Source: Actinomycetaceae bacterium
GTDB lineage: Bacteria; Actinomycetota; Actinomycetes; Actinomycetales; Actinomycetaceae
Length of the DNA: 64,000 bases
Assembly (NCBI GenBank): GCA_030528145.1
Contig: JAUMZK010000005.1
Coordinates: 62,001-126,000 of the forward strand
Direction: 5' to 3'
Shown: positions 1-8,924 of the stretch, in pieces
How positions within the stretch are numbered: position 1 is the first letter of the stretch
Layout of the letters: each line of letters begins with the position of its first letter
Program-made: the position numbers and the translations under genes
The notes under the pieces: generated by a model
What the model saw: only the letters and a program-made list of their open reading frames with translations
Told to the model about the DNA's origin: nothing
The model's database searches: none

Positions 1-564
1 GAGTTTTTCGAGGACGTCCATGATGGCACGCGAGGACGCCGAGTCTAGGTTGCCGGTGGGTTCGTCGGCGAATAGCACGGGCGCCCCGGAACTGATTGCC
101 CGGGCTATGGCCACTCTTTGCCGTTCGCCACCGGAAAGTAGCGCCACGTCAGTGTCGACCTTGTGGGATAAACCAACGAATGCGAGGGCGTCCTCGGCTA
201 ACTTTTCGCGTTCTTCCTGGGCAAGACCGCGATACAAGGTTCCCAACGCGACGTTGTTGCGTACGTTGCGTCCGCCTAATAGGTGGAAGGATTGGAAAAT
301 GAACGCGAAGTTGTCGGAGCGAATTTTTGCCCCGTCCTGGTCGCTCAGATTGGCGGTGCGTTCACCGTCAATGTAGTAGTCGCCCTCAGTAGGGGTGTCT
401 AATAATGCCAACTGGTTTAGCAACGTGGATTTGCCGGACCCGGATGGTCCCACGATCGCCACGTATTCGCCTTGGTTTATCCGCAGGTTGACGTTATGAA
501 GGGCCCGCACGGGGGCTTTCTGTCCGTAAACTTTGCCAAGGTTCCTGGCTTCTAACGTGGTCAT
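1..564 (-). CDS. ABC transporter ATP-binding protein, MacB/LolD type (partial, runs off the left edge)
   Basis: N-terminal 188 residues of an ABC ATPase whose 3' part lies beyond the window. Walker A (GPSGSGKST) is near residue 40, followed by a Q-loop (FIFQSFHLL), the signature LSGGERQR and Walker B with VLFADEPTGNLD; the spacing is typical of the MacB/LolD family that powers macrolide, peptide or lipoprotein export. Its ATG at 562-564 overlaps the TGA of the upstream adaptor gene by four bases (ATGA), so the two are translationally coupled. A MacB-like permease would be expected just outside the window. Substrate unknown. Confidence 0.9.
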   Translation of the reverse strand, partial: MTTLEARNLGKVYGQKAPVRALHNVNLRINQGEYVAIVGPSGSGKSTLLNQLALLDTPTEGDYYIDGERTANLSDQDGAKIRSDNFAFIFQSFHLLGGRNVRNNVALGTLYRGLAQEEREKLAEDALAFVGLSHKVDTDVALLSGGERQRVAIARAISSGAPVLFADEPTGNLDSASSRAIMDVLEKL

Positions 565-1778
565 CGGTCCACCCGTACCAGTTGACCTTCTTTCAAAGCG
601 CCCACACTAATGGCACACATGCCTTGGACGCACGTGGGTTTACCGACCTTGGTTTTGGTGAAGGTGCCATCGGTGTTCTTGACGAGGACGCTGCCCGTCC
701 CATCATTACCGTAGGCGACGGCACGCCGTGGCACTACGAGGGCACCTTTTATGGGCTCTGTGAGGTTTAGTGTGACGAGGATTTGGTCTTTACCCGCCCA
801 GTTTTCAGCAATGGGTGCGCTGATGGGGGCGAGGACGATTTTGGTGTTTGTATCCCCTTGTCCGCCGCCGTTGGACTCGTCGCCGCCGTCGGCGGGTGGG
901 GTTTTGGGTTTGTTTTGGCTTTGTTTAATGTCCACTACTTGTACTTGGACGGTTTTGTCGCCGTAGTTGGCGCTGGCGGTGGTACCGCGTTTGATTTTGA
1001 CGGCGACTTCGGCGGGAACGGAAGCCTCGAGTTGCAGTTTTCCGCCCGAAAGTGTGACTTTGGCGGATTTCCCGTCTACGCTTTGACCGACTGTGGGGAC
1101 CCCGACCAGTCGGGCCGGCAGGTTGCCAACTATCACTACCTCACTGGTGGGGAGCATTAGTTTCCCGGTTGCGGGTTTGTCTTTGGGCGGGGGCGCGGGG
1201 GTTCCTTTGTCGTTTTTATCTGGATTCTGGCTTTCGTTTTCGCTGGCGCCGAATTGCGGGGTGGCTCCGGCGCGCCTGTAGAGGTCTTTTATGCACCGGG
1301 TGGTGTAGGAGCCGAATGATCCGTCGGCGCGGATTGGATAACCGGCGTCGCCGAGCGCTCTTTGGATCATTTGAACGTCGTCACCGCTCATGCCTTCGCT
1401 GATGTCGCGGTACATGTTGAAGGGTCCTTTGAGGGCGAATACGGGTCTGCCGTTCACCCAGGCGAGGACGCTGCCGGAGGACACGTTTTGTCCTTGTTCA
1501 ACACCGAGGCGGGTAACCGTGGAGGTGCTACCGCCCGTTGGTAAAGGGACAGACACTGTGTCGGCGTAGGTGGCGGTGGCGTTAGCCGTGGTTTGTTCGG
1601 CTAAGTCGTGACGTTCGACGGGAACCGTGACCGGGCGTGCCTCCGGCGGTTTGGCAGCCGCTTGTCTTTGCGAGGGCGACACCATCAGGGTTGCCAGCAG
1701 CCAGGTAACTATTACGAGGACGATTGCCCCCGCAAGTACGGCTGCTACCAGCCATTTTCCGCGCAGTTTAATCTTCAT
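561..1778 (-). CDS. Efflux periplasmic-adaptor-like protein with peptidoglycan-binding domain
   Basis: 405 residues. One N-terminal membrane segment (about residues 9-30, WLVAAVLAGAIVLVIVTWLL) is followed by an HlyD/MacA-like extracellular region. A PG_binding_1-like stretch (YRDISEGMSGDDVQMIQRAL, then DGSFGSYTT) sits around residues 120-170. A low-complexity Pro/Lys/Asp linker and the later beta-rich part (VVPRRAVAYGNDG near residue 350) resemble the membrane-fusion proteins found with MacB-type cassettes in Gram-positive actinobacteria. It is upstream of, and overlaps by four bases, the ABC ATPase. Probable role: extracellular adaptor of an export pump, tethered to the wall. Substrate not deducible. 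Confidence 0.8.
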   Translation of the reverse strand: MKIKLRGKWLVAAVLAGAIVLVIVTWLLATLMVSPSQRQAAAKPPEARPVTVPVERHDLAEQTTANATATYADTVSVPLPTGGSTSTVTRLGVEQGQNVSSGSVLAWVNGRPVFALKGPFNMYRDISEGMSGDDVQMIQRALGDAGYPIRADGSFGSYTTRCIKDLYRRAGATPQFGASENESQNPDKNDKGTPAPPPKDKPATGKLMLPTSEVVIVGNLPARLVGVPTVGQSVDGKSAKVTLSGGKLQLEASVPAEVAVKIKRGTTASANYGDKTVQVQVVDIKQSQNKPKTPPADGGDESNGGGQGDTNTKIVLAPISAPIAENWAGKDQILVTLNLTEPIKGALVVPRRAVAYGNDGTGSVLVKNTDGTFTKTKVGKPTCVQGMCAISVGALKEGQLVRVDR

Positions 1779-1876
1779 GATTACTTTTCAATCCGAGCAT
1801 TTGTGAAGTGTTTGAGCTGTTAGCTCAAGATTTAGTCGCAGGCGAATTATATCTTTAGTTCGCTAAAGCCAGATCC

Positions 1877-2833
1877 TTACTGGGCGCCGCCCTGCATTTG
1901 CTTAATAACAGCCAGAGCCCGGTTTCCCTGCTTTTCGTAAGAAACCAAAATAGGTTCTAGATCTGACTTGTGTTGGTCCACAAATTTCTTGTGCAGATCC
2001 CATTCTGCTTCGTAAAGGTTATGTGTCCATTTCGAGGAATCGCGACACTTAGCGTCACGCGTGGCTATCCTAATTTCCTCGGCACTAGGTTTGCCTACTT
2101 GACTTTCAAAGCCTGGAAGCAAACTCAAAATCTGATCCGGAGGTCGATTCCCTGGATCCCACGGGTATTCGGGCAATCCCGCTATGCCTAAGGGCGCCAT
2201 GCACTCACGCCACTGCTTGCCACTTTGAACCAGGCTGGGCGTGCTCGCATAGTCTACGTGCAGACGGTTTAACTGGCTTCCAATTGTATTGGACTCGTCA
2301 TCTAACTCGTCGAGGCTCTTTTCAGCACCAGGCTTGGTCCCAGGGGAAACTTTCTTCCTCGCGATATCCACGCATTCGTTCCAATTTTTATGGAAGTTTT
2401 CATCCTTACTTTTATAAAGGTCTCCACCGGCTTCAGTGATGGCTTGCTCTAACTTATCTTGGGGATTGGGGGCGTAGTGATAACCATATTTTTGAGCTAA
2501 ATCGATACTGAATACTGTAGTCCCATTATTGGAAGGTTGTGATTCTGAACGTGGGGCTGATAAGTCCATGCGTACCGGCAAGTCCAGACCCCGTTTTTTC
2601 ATGCAGTCCGAAGTGATCAGTTCCTCTGCATGAGTAGTTAGCTCTATGGATTCATTGCCGTGATATGGGTCTGTAGCTAGCGCCCAAGTAGCTTCGTTCT
2701 TTTCCACATCTCGACTAATGTGGTACCCCACATCTTCAGATTTAGAATCGCTATCAGCGGTTAACGACCCACATCCCGTCAGAACGACGGTTGCCGTAGC
2801 GCATAGGACAAACAGTTTATTAGATTTTCCCAA
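1877..2833 (-). CDS. Putative lipoprotein (paralogue A)
   Basis: 318 residues starting at TTG, seven bases after a good Shine-Dalgarno-like GAGAGGG. The signal peptide ends in a lipobox (VVLTGCG), so it should be lipid-anchored outside the membrane. The rest is hydrophilic, rich in Asp, Lys and Trp, with conserved Cys (SDCMKKRGLD, RECMAPLG, KCRDSSKW). I do not recognise a family. It is a tandem paralogue of the next gene upstream: same layout, same motifs (ATDPYHG vs ATDPYRG, DKLEQAITEAGG vs DKLAAEIKVAGG), and an identical 68-bp stretch near the 3' ends. The segment lacks the GAGGRCG motif and looks AT-richer than its neighbours, suggesting acquisition. Confidence 0.75.
   Translation of the reverse strand: MGKSNKLFVLCATATVVLTGCGSLTADSDSKSEDVGYHISRDVEKNEATWALATDPYHGNESIELTTHAEELITSDCMKKRGLDLPVRMDLSAPRSESQPSNNGTTVFSIDLAQKYGYHYAPNPQDKLEQAITEAGGDLYKSKDENFHKNWNECVDIARKKVSPGTKPGAEKSLDELDDESNTIGSQLNRLHVDYASTPSLVQSGKQWRECMAPLGIAGLPEYPWDPGNRPPDQILSLLPGFESQVGKPSAEEIRIATRDAKCRDSSKWTHNLYEAEWDLHKKFVDQHKSDLEPILVSYEKQGNRALAVIKQMQGGAQ
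1980..2047. repeat. 68-bp identical segment, copy 1
   Basis: Identical base for base to 2989-3056 in the paralogous lipoprotein gene, while the flanking coding sequence has diverged. It encodes the shared peptide beginning CRDSSKWTHNLYEAEWDLHK. The abrupt edges of identity suggest recent gene conversion rather than uniform conservation. Confidence 0.85.
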
Positions 2834-2891
2834 TTTTTTACCCTCTCTATCCTTAGATCCACCGACTTAGAGGTACCACGGCAGTTGAATG

Positions 2892-3863
2892 CTATTGCTT
2901 TTCCAGTTGTCTTATTATTACCACCAATTTCTTTGCATCAGTTTCATATTGCTCAATCAACGGTCGCAACTCACTCTTGTGTTGGTCAACAAATTTCTTG
3001 TGCAGATCCCATTCTGCTTCGTAAAGGTTATGTGTCCATTTCGAGGAATCGCGACATTCTGCATCCTGAGTAGCGATTTTAATTTCCTCGACGCTAGCTT
3101 CACCAGAAGGAGTAGTCCAATCGGGTAGCCTAGCTAGGAGCGCCTCGGGCAGCATTTGACCTGTTTTCCAGGGATATCTTGGCAGATCAGGAATGCCTAA
3201 TATTTCCATGCATGTATGCCACTTTTCTGCACTTTTCTGCAGAGCGGGAATTTGATCATAATTCAATGACAACATGTTTAGCTGATGGCTAGGATCATTA
3301 GGATCTGTCTGAATTTCATCAACGCTCTTTTTGGCGTCTCTCTCGGACTTCGGATCCTTAAGTTGGTTTGCTGCTTTATCTATACATCGACGCCAATTGT
3401 CTTGGAAGTTCTGATCACGATTCCCGTACTGGTCTCCCCCGGCCACTTTTATCTCTGCCGCGAGTTTATCCTGCGGATTTGGAGCTAGCCTGTATCCATA
3501 TTTTTTTGCAATCTCTACATTGAAAATATGGGCGCCATTATTCAATGGTCGATCTTCTGGACGTGGCGCATCAAGATCCATTCGCACGGCATAATCTAAA
3601 CCCTTCGAATGCATACAGTGTGAAATCAACAAGTCTTTGGCGTGGTCATACAGATCCCAGGTGTCATATCCACGATAGGGGTCTGTAGCTAACTCCCATT
3701 TTGATTCGTCTTTATGCACCTCGGTGTTAATGCGAAACTTTACCCCATCTTCCCCGGAATGATCCGATGCCTTAGTTGAACCACAACCTCCCAACACGCC
3801 AGCAACAATAAAACCCAGAACGAAAAGCCTTTTAGGTTTCAACAATTTTCCTGTACTACGCAT
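2892..3863 (-). CDS. Putative lipoprotein (paralogue B)
   Basis: About 323 residues when started at the ATG near 3863; a GTG at 3902 would add 13 residues ahead of the signal peptide but has no better ribosome site. The signal peptide ends in lipobox GVLGGCG. Body paralogous to the downstream lipoprotein, with the same spaced Cys residues and the motif set SHCMHSKGLD, DKLAAEIK, WHTCMEILG, ECRDSSKW. No recognised domain. The two paralogues and the secreted protein upstream form a same-strand group. Candidates include surface-exposed binding or immunity-type lipoproteins, but nothing in the sequence decides this. Confidence 0.75.
   Translation of the reverse strand: MRSTGKLLKPKRLFVLGFIVAGVLGGCGSTKASDHSGEDGVKFRINTEVHKDESKWELATDPYRGYDTWDLYDHAKDLLISHCMHSKGLDYAVRMDLDAPRPEDRPLNNGAHIFNVEIAKKYGYRLAPNPQDKLAAEIKVAGGDQYGNRDQNFQDNWRRCIDKAANQLKDPKSERDAKKSVDEIQTDPNDPSHQLNMLSLNYDQIPALQKSAEKWHTCMEILGIPDLPRYPWKTGQMLPEALLARLPDWTTPSGEASVEEIKIATQDAECRDSSKWTHNLYEAEWDLHKKFVDQHKSELRPLIEQYETDAKKLVVIIRQLEKQ
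2989..3056. repeat. 68-bp identical segment, copy 2
   Basis: Second copy of the identical stretch at 1980-2047, in the same relative place in the paralogous lipoprotein gene and in the same orientation. Direct repeats this close could also support deletion of one gene copy. Confidence 0.85.
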
Positions 3864-3917
3864 AGTTCTATCAATCAAGAGACGCGGGGGCAGCAACGGC
3901 ACTGCCCACGCTTTCTG

Positions 3918-4397
3918 TCACTTCAGCTTACCGTTGCCGTACCAATTGTGGTGCCAAAACATTTTCGATCGCGTGGCAGGACCATAGATTCCATCAGGAT
4001 CCAAATGGTACAGGTTCTGAACACTCACTACCGCTCGCGTGGTATTGCCCCCGTAATACCCATCCACCTTTACGTATCTAAGGTTTTCACCATAAGCGAG
4101 ACCATACTGTAGAGCCCGAACCGCATAATTCTCATGAACCGTATCGCGTTCAAGGTAACAGTTCGTAGTGCCGCCATCATGCACAGCAGGGACCCAAACA
4201 CTTCCACCCACGGTGATAGCGCGACTAGTACGCCCCCAACACTTGCCACGACTAGCCTGCACCGAGCGAACTTGAGTGTGCGCGAAGGTCTCGGGCATGT
4301 GCGCACTTGGAGCTGCATTTGCAGGTCCAAAGGGAACTAACGTAAGCGCGAATGTCATTGCCGACAGTGCTAATAGCTTCTTTGCTTTGATCATCAT
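3918..4397 (-). CDS. Small secreted peptidoglycan-binding-domain protein
   Basis: Start placed at the ATG at 4395-4397, six bases after GGAAGA; the longer frame to 4439 has no such site. About 159 residues: a signal peptide (LLALSAMTFALTLVPFG, then ANAAPSA), a Cys-containing middle (GKCWGRTSRA, TTNCYLERD), and a C-terminal PG_binding_1-like repeat (ALQYGLAYGENLRYVKVDG, then YYGGNTTRAV and DGIYGPATRSKM). Likely an exported wall-binding protein of unknown activity; no catalytic domain is visible. Upstream of the lipoprotein pair on the same strand. Confidence 0.75.
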   Translation of the reverse strand: MMIKAKKLLALSAMTFALTLVPFGPANAAPSAHMPETFAHTQVRSVQASRGKCWGRTSRAITVGGSVWVPAVHDGGTTNCYLERDTVHENYAVRALQYGLAYGENLRYVKVDGYYGGNTTRAVVSVQNLYHLDPDGIYGPATRSKMFWHHNWYGNGKLK

Positions 4398-4542
4398 TCT
4401 TCCAATCAATGGCGATGTGAACTTTTGTTCACGTAACAAAAACTACCACAGCTCCAAGGGTAGGACAACCTAACATTCAGCAATCTTTGAGCTACCGTCG
4501 AACCCAACTCCTCTTGGCGTTCTTCCTCTGTATCATTGGACC

Positions 4543-5526
4543 ATGAGCCAAAAGGATGGACGGCCCGCGGGGTCGGTACGGAAGAATCTGCGCAAGGGTC
4601 CCCCGAAAGGTAGTGGGGGGAAGGGGCGCCGCGCCCTCGCCGGAAAAGGTGACACACCGAAAGCCGAAAACCGTCCTTACCACGCCGCCTACAAGCGCAA
4701 ACTGCAACAGGAAAAACGGGAAGCCGACCGGAAAGCCCAAGAGGCAGCCCGCATTCGCAAGGCAGTTATTAAGGTGCCTGAGGGACACGAACTGATTTAC
4801 GGGCGCAACTCCGTCCAAGAAGCGGTCGCTGGCGGAGTGCCTATCACCCGCATGTTCATTTCCGGTGGGGCTGCCCGCGACGAACGCGTTGCCCCCGCAC
4901 TGCGCACTGCCACCGCCTTGGGCGCACCCATTTTGGAGGTAGCGCGCGAAGACCTGGACTTTGCTACTGATAATGCCACCCACCAGGGGGTGGCCATCGA
5001 AATTCCGGAATACCAGTACGCCAAACTTTCCGACCTGTTCGACCGGGCGGAACGCAAGGGGCAGGCGCCCCTAATAGTCGCCCTCGACCACGTGACCGAC
5101 CCCCACAACCTGGGGGCAGTGTTGCGCAGCGCAGGAGCGTTCGGCTGCCACGGCGTCCTCATCCCCTCCCGAAACCAGGTGGGCGTTACCGGAACCGTGT
5201 GGAAAACCAGCGCGGGAGCAGCCGTGCGGGTGCCGGTGGCACGCGAGGCAAACCTGGTGAATGCCCTAAAAGAAGCAAAAAAGCGGGGTTGCTTCGTGGT
5301 CGGCTTGGACGCGGGAGGTACGGAAACTACTCGCACGCTGTCGGTAGCGGACGGACCGGTAGTGTTGGTTACTGGTTCCGAGGGCGAAGGCTTGTCCCGT
5401 CTGGTTAGGGAAACTTGCGACATTATTGCATCAGTGCCAATTTCTAAGGCTGTCGAATCGCTGAACGCGGCGGTCGCGACGGGTATCGCGCTGTACGACA
5501 TCAGCCAGATTCGGGCGGAATTGTAA
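4543..5526 (+). CDS. rlmB: 23S rRNA (guanosine-2'-O-)-methyltransferase RlmB, TrmH/SpoU family
   Basis: 327 residues. The Lys/Arg-rich N-terminal extension (residues 1-75) is usual in actinobacterial members. It is followed by the substrate-binding domain (IYGRNSVQEAVAGG) and a SPOUT methyltransferase domain with motif 1 NLGAVLRSAGAFG, motif 2 LVTGSEGEGLS and motif 3 IPISKAVESLNAAVA-like (VPISKAVESLNAAVATGIAL), which form the knotted SAM site. It modifies a guanosine of 23S rRNA in the peptidyl-transferase region. In many actinobacteria it follows cysS; here it stands alone between the lipoprotein cluster and the Mrr remnant. Confidence 0.93.
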   Translation: MSQKDGRPAGSVRKNLRKGPPKGSGGKGRRALAGKGDTPKAENRPYHAAYKRKLQQEKREADRKAQEAARIRKAVIKVPEGHELIYGRNSVQEAVAGGVPITRMFISGGAARDERVAPALRTATALGAPILEVAREDLDFATDNATHQGVAIEIPEYQYAKLSDLFDRAERKGQAPLIVALDHVTDPHNLGAVLRSAGAFGCHGVLIPSRNQVGVTGTVWKTSAGAAVRVPVAREANLVNALKEAKKRGCFVVGLDAGGTETTRTLSVADGPVVLVTGSEGEGLSRLVRETCDIIASVPISKAVESLNAAVATGIALYDISQIRAEL

Positions 5527-5747
5527 CTATTTCCCGAGGACGCCCACGCGCCTTACCGGTAGACGGCACTTGGCTGGCAAGTGATTTAGAAGAAAGAGAA
5601 AAGACTGGCTTAAGGTTCCGAGTGCCAGGAACTGCACTGCACTCCTGGGCGCGGGGCTGACAGTCACGGCACGCAGGTTTGTCGGCTTTGAGGTCGATAC
5701 CGGTTTTCACCACTACACGTTTGTGCAGCAACGGCTGTTGGTGGGGA

Positions 5748-6242
5748 TTAGACTAGTTCGTCCTCCGCGAAGAAGTCGTCGTCGATTTCGTAGAGCGTGA
5801 ATTCGTAGGCCTTATGAACAGCCACGTCAACCGAATCTTCACTATTGGAGCTACTGCTTCGAACGGCATCGTCCGCGCGCCGACGCTAAGCGATCTCTTC
5901 CTGATAGGTCTGCCACACCGACCACTCCAACATGTCCTTCTCGGAATACTCACTTAAAGACCGCTGATCAACCACCTTACCATCGTTGGTAATGCGGTAG
6001 TGACCACGCCGTGGGCGACCGAGCAGCCCTGCCTGAGTCAGGGCTGAACAAGCCCAGTTAATGCGATTTACGTAACGGTGTTCACCTGAGGCGATCCGTT
6101 CACTGCGAACCACCTGCGATAGCCCCATATGGTCGGCAACCATCTTGCAAACGTCCCTGAAAGAGTATTCCTCGCCATTGTTCAGCACCCGTAAAACAAC
6201 TGGACGGAACTAGTCAATCGTTGGAGTGTTGTCCACCTTCAT
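5748..6242 (-). pseudogene. Mrr-type restriction system N-terminal domain remnant with two in-frame TAG codons
   Basis: From the ATG at 6240-6242 one reading frame runs to a TAA at 5748-5750, interrupted only by two TAG codons: one after TPTID (where family members usually carry a Gln-type codon) and one after YQEEIA. The residues between and after them (FRPVVLRVLNNGEEYSF, MGLSQVVRSERIASGEHRY, INWACSALTQAGLL, RGHYRITNDG, then AYEFTLYEIDDDFF) match the Mrr_N winged-helix domain. The C-terminal nuclease domain is missing. Most simply a decaying, truncated restriction gene; no downstream partner is evident in 5527-5747. Confidence 0.75.
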
Positions 6243-6368
6243 TGCCACGCATCGCCTTCATTTCGACACCGATTTACTTCTTTCGATTCTAACGAGTACC
6301 CCTTCGTGCGGGCGGACCATAGACAACCTCACAGCCCTGCTGTAGCGGGCGATGGTTCACAAAAGGAC

Positions 6369-7007
6369 TTATACTTTCCTGAGTTCAAAAGTCTGATCGC
6401 ATGCTGCCGCTAGTGTAAGGTCGTGCGTTGCGATAATAACTGAGGCTCCTTTTCGGGCTTGTTCTAGAAGCAGGTCTTGTACTAGTTGTCGGTTCGTGTC
6501 GTCAAGTGATGCAGTTGGTTCATCGGCAAACAAGTAATCTGCGTGTTTATAGATTGCGCGAGCGATAGCGACCCTACGTTGTTCTCCGCCGCTCAATTCT
6601 ACAATCTGCGAATCTAAGCGGTCTGCAAGCCCCACTTGCTGGGCGGCAGCATACGCTACGTCATTCTTCTTTTGCCTACGTAAACTTCGTTTGAGAGTGA
6701 TGTTGTAACCGACGTTTTCACTATCATCCAGACCAGCATCTTGAAGAACAAACGAAACCTTCTCCTTCCAGAATCTGCGGATTTTGCGTTCGTTCCATGC
6801 CTGAGCTTCCACACCGTCAAATGAAATGCGTCCCGTTTGTGTGGGTAGTATGAGGGCGAGCATATTAAGTAAAGTGGTTTTACCTACACCTGATTCTCCA
6901 ACTATTGCCAGTGTGCTTCCTTTGGAGCATTGTAGAGAAACACCTTGAAACAGGATTCGTGCCCCAATTTTCATTGACAGGTCTTTAGCTTCTATGCCCA
7001 CTATCAA
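6369..7007 (-). CDS. ABC transporter ATP-binding protein of the lactococcin 972-type locus
   Basis: 212 residues with a full ABC ATPase motif set: Walker A GESGVGKTT (about 37-45), Q-loop FVLQDAGL, signature LSGGEQRR, Walker B YLFADEPTASLDD and H-loop ATHDLTL. Size and sequence fit the LolD/MacB group, including the ATPases paired with bacteriocin-associated seven-TM permeases. Its ATG overlaps the stop of the permease by four bases, and it is the last gene of the bacteriocin operon. Probably energises export of the bacteriocin or producer self-protection; the sequence does not distinguish the two. Confidence 0.88.
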   Translation of the reverse strand: MIVGIEAKDLSMKIGARILFQGVSLQCSKGSTLAIVGESGVGKTTLLNMLALILPTQTGRISFDGVEAQAWNERKIRRFWKEKVSFVLQDAGLDDSENVGYNITLKRSLRRQKKNDVAYAAAQQVGLADRLDSQIVELSGGEQRRVAIARAIYKHADYLFADEPTASLDDTNRQLVQDLLLEQARKGASVIIATHDLTLAAACDQTFELRKV

Positions 7008-8899
7008 TCACCCTTCCTGGTAGCTAGAGAAATCAAAGCTTTGCGTAAAGTTTGCTGATAAATTGAGCCGGAAATAAGAGTAAAAATTATTGAAGTTACA
7101 ACAAGAACTATAAGGTGGTCAACATTTAAAACATTTGCAATCACAAGCGATAGCGTTAGTGCAGCAATTAATCCCAACATGTCGGTAAGTAATGGAAGTC
7201 GACATAGCGCGACCCAGCTCATACCGTTGAGATAGTGGGGGAACAATGCGCGTCCTCGTCTGTTTGCATAAATAAGAGCGGAAATCAAGGTCGATCCCCA
7301 AAATGAAACTAAAAGGGTGCCCAGTGTAAATACCGACACATAGTAGGCTAAGCGTTGATCTGTGGCATAAACGGCGTTCTTATCGCAAATGCTATCAAAT
7401 GTTAGATTAAGCCCAATCTTCGAAGTCTGGTTTATGAGATTATCAGTATCAGTGAACATTACCGCGCCGATGCTAGCATCGCTCATCAACAGATCTCCGT
7501 TGTATACCCTACTTACCTGCGGCACCACGATGATAACGGGGTTTTCAGCAACCTGGAACAATCCGGTGCCACGCACTCCGATAACTGCTTGCGATTCTTC
7601 TGGCAGGAAAACATGAATATCCTCTGTATCTAATCCGATAGAAGATAGCGTTTTTTTAGAAATAGAATGCGCTGGCACTTCACGTAAATCGTCTGCTTGA
7701 CTCGCGAAGAAGAGCTTGAAGGCATCTTCGTTATACACCCCCACTGAGTCCAGATTGATTCCACTAATAGAATCAGATTTTTGGGGATACAGCTTCGCGT
7801 AGTAAATCTTGTGTTCGTTTTCTAACCGGGTAACTAATTTAGAAAAGTCTTTTACGTAAGGATTCCAGTCTCGGGATTCATCTACGATGCCTCCGAAGTT
7901 TGCAGTATATAAGTTAGAATATCGACTAGCTTTTTCTGCAGCAACGTAGTTTGACTGGGCAACCTCTGACGCGTATAAAGTAATAGGAATGGCGGAAAAT
8001 CCCAGCAACAAAACAGCAATGCGCAATACAAAATTAACAACAGTGAAAGAAAAAGGCAGTGGTTTACGCTGCGCGAATTCGCAGATTTTCACCCTAGATA
8101 GTAGTGCTATGGTACAACTGAAAACTGCAATCAACGCAGTGACAACAACCAGAATTTTACCTGTGGTGACAAGCACTGGCCAGATACGTCCTCCAAACGA
8201 CATAATGATGACCGCGGCACCTAAACTACTCAACATGCAGATAAATAAAAGCGGGGAGATAAGGTCCCACAAGTCACGCACAACAATCTGCCAGTTGTTA
8301 TAACCGTTAAGCATACGCACTACCTGTGACCGCCGTTTAGAAATAAACCATCCAACAGTAACGATTAAAGTGAGTAACACCGTGACCAGCACTACTGCTA
8401 TCACCCCTTGGTATGCCAATGGAAGTAATAGTAACTGTAAACTCGTGTACTGCTCCCAAGTGTGTACTGCGTTATGCTCAGTTAACCATTGTTTAAACCC
8501 TGCAATACCCTCATCGCTTCCTTTTAATGCATATACACCAGAAGGCGGAATGTCTTTGGCGCTAGCAGCCGGGAATAGGCGTCCAATTTTGCTAGGATTC
8601 ACCCAGGTTATTGTAGTAGTCCCGGTTGGTTGAGGGATGCCTCTGGCAATAATTTTTATGGTTTTGACACCTGTAGTGCCAGATAGTTGAAAGATTTCCA
8701 CCTGCTGCCGTAAAGAGATCTTTTGGAGCTGCTCATCTACGCCAGCAGGTGGAATATCAGAAAGTTGGAAGTTGATGAAACCAACGTCTGAAGTATTCAG
8801 TGGAAGTACGCTTTCTTCCTGAATGGCTTGTAAAAAACCGATACAAGTAACCAATACTCCCAGTACTACACCACAGAAAATTATCAAACGCCGCATCAT
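7004..8899 (-). CDS. Bacteriocin-associated integral membrane protein (putative immunity/export permease)
   Basis: 631 residues. An N-terminal membrane segment is followed by an extracytoplasmic domain, then helices near residues 160-190, 215-300 (three or four), a second large extracellular domain, and three C-terminal helices (about 530-620), as in MacB/FtsX-type permeases. This matches the family annotated as bacteriocin-associated integral membrane protein that accompanies lactococcin 972-type bacteriocins. Start ATG at 8897-8899 follows AAGGA. The gene begins 25 bases after the bacteriocin stop and overlaps the ABC ATPase, so all three should be co-transcribed. Confidence 0.82.
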   Translation of the reverse strand: MMRRLIIFCGVVLGVLVTCIGFLQAIQEESVLPLNTSDVGFINFQLSDIPPAGVDEQLQKISLRQQVEIFQLSGTTGVKTIKIIARGIPQPTGTTTITWVNPSKIGRLFPAASAKDIPPSGVYALKGSDEGIAGFKQWLTEHNAVHTWEQYTSLQLLLLPLAYQGVIAVVLVTVLLTLIVTVGWFISKRRSQVVRMLNGYNNWQIVVRDLWDLISPLLFICMLSSLGAAVIIMSFGGRIWPVLVTTGKILVVVTALIAVFSCTIALLSRVKICEFAQRKPLPFSFTVVNFVLRIAVLLLGFSAIPITLYASEVAQSNYVAAEKASRYSNLYTANFGGIVDESRDWNPYVKDFSKLVTRLENEHKIYYAKLYPQKSDSISGINLDSVGVYNEDAFKLFFASQADDLREVPAHSISKKTLSSIGLDTEDIHVFLPEESQAVIGVRGTGLFQVAENPVIIVVPQVSRVYNGDLLMSDASIGAVMFTDTDNLINQTSKIGLNLTFDSICDKNAVYATDQRLAYYVSVFTLGTLLVSFWGSTLISALIYANRRGRALFPHYLNGMSWVALCRLPLLTDMLGLIAALTLSLVIANVLNVDHLIVLVVTSIIFTLISGSIYQQTLRKALISLATRKGD

Positions 8900-8924
8900 C
8901 CAACACTTCCTTGAGTGCTCTTAC

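Noticed and set aside
4797..5501. Minus-strand frame of 234 codons opposite rlmB
   Set aside because: Low-complexity Ser/Ala/Thr-rich shadow of a conserved gene.
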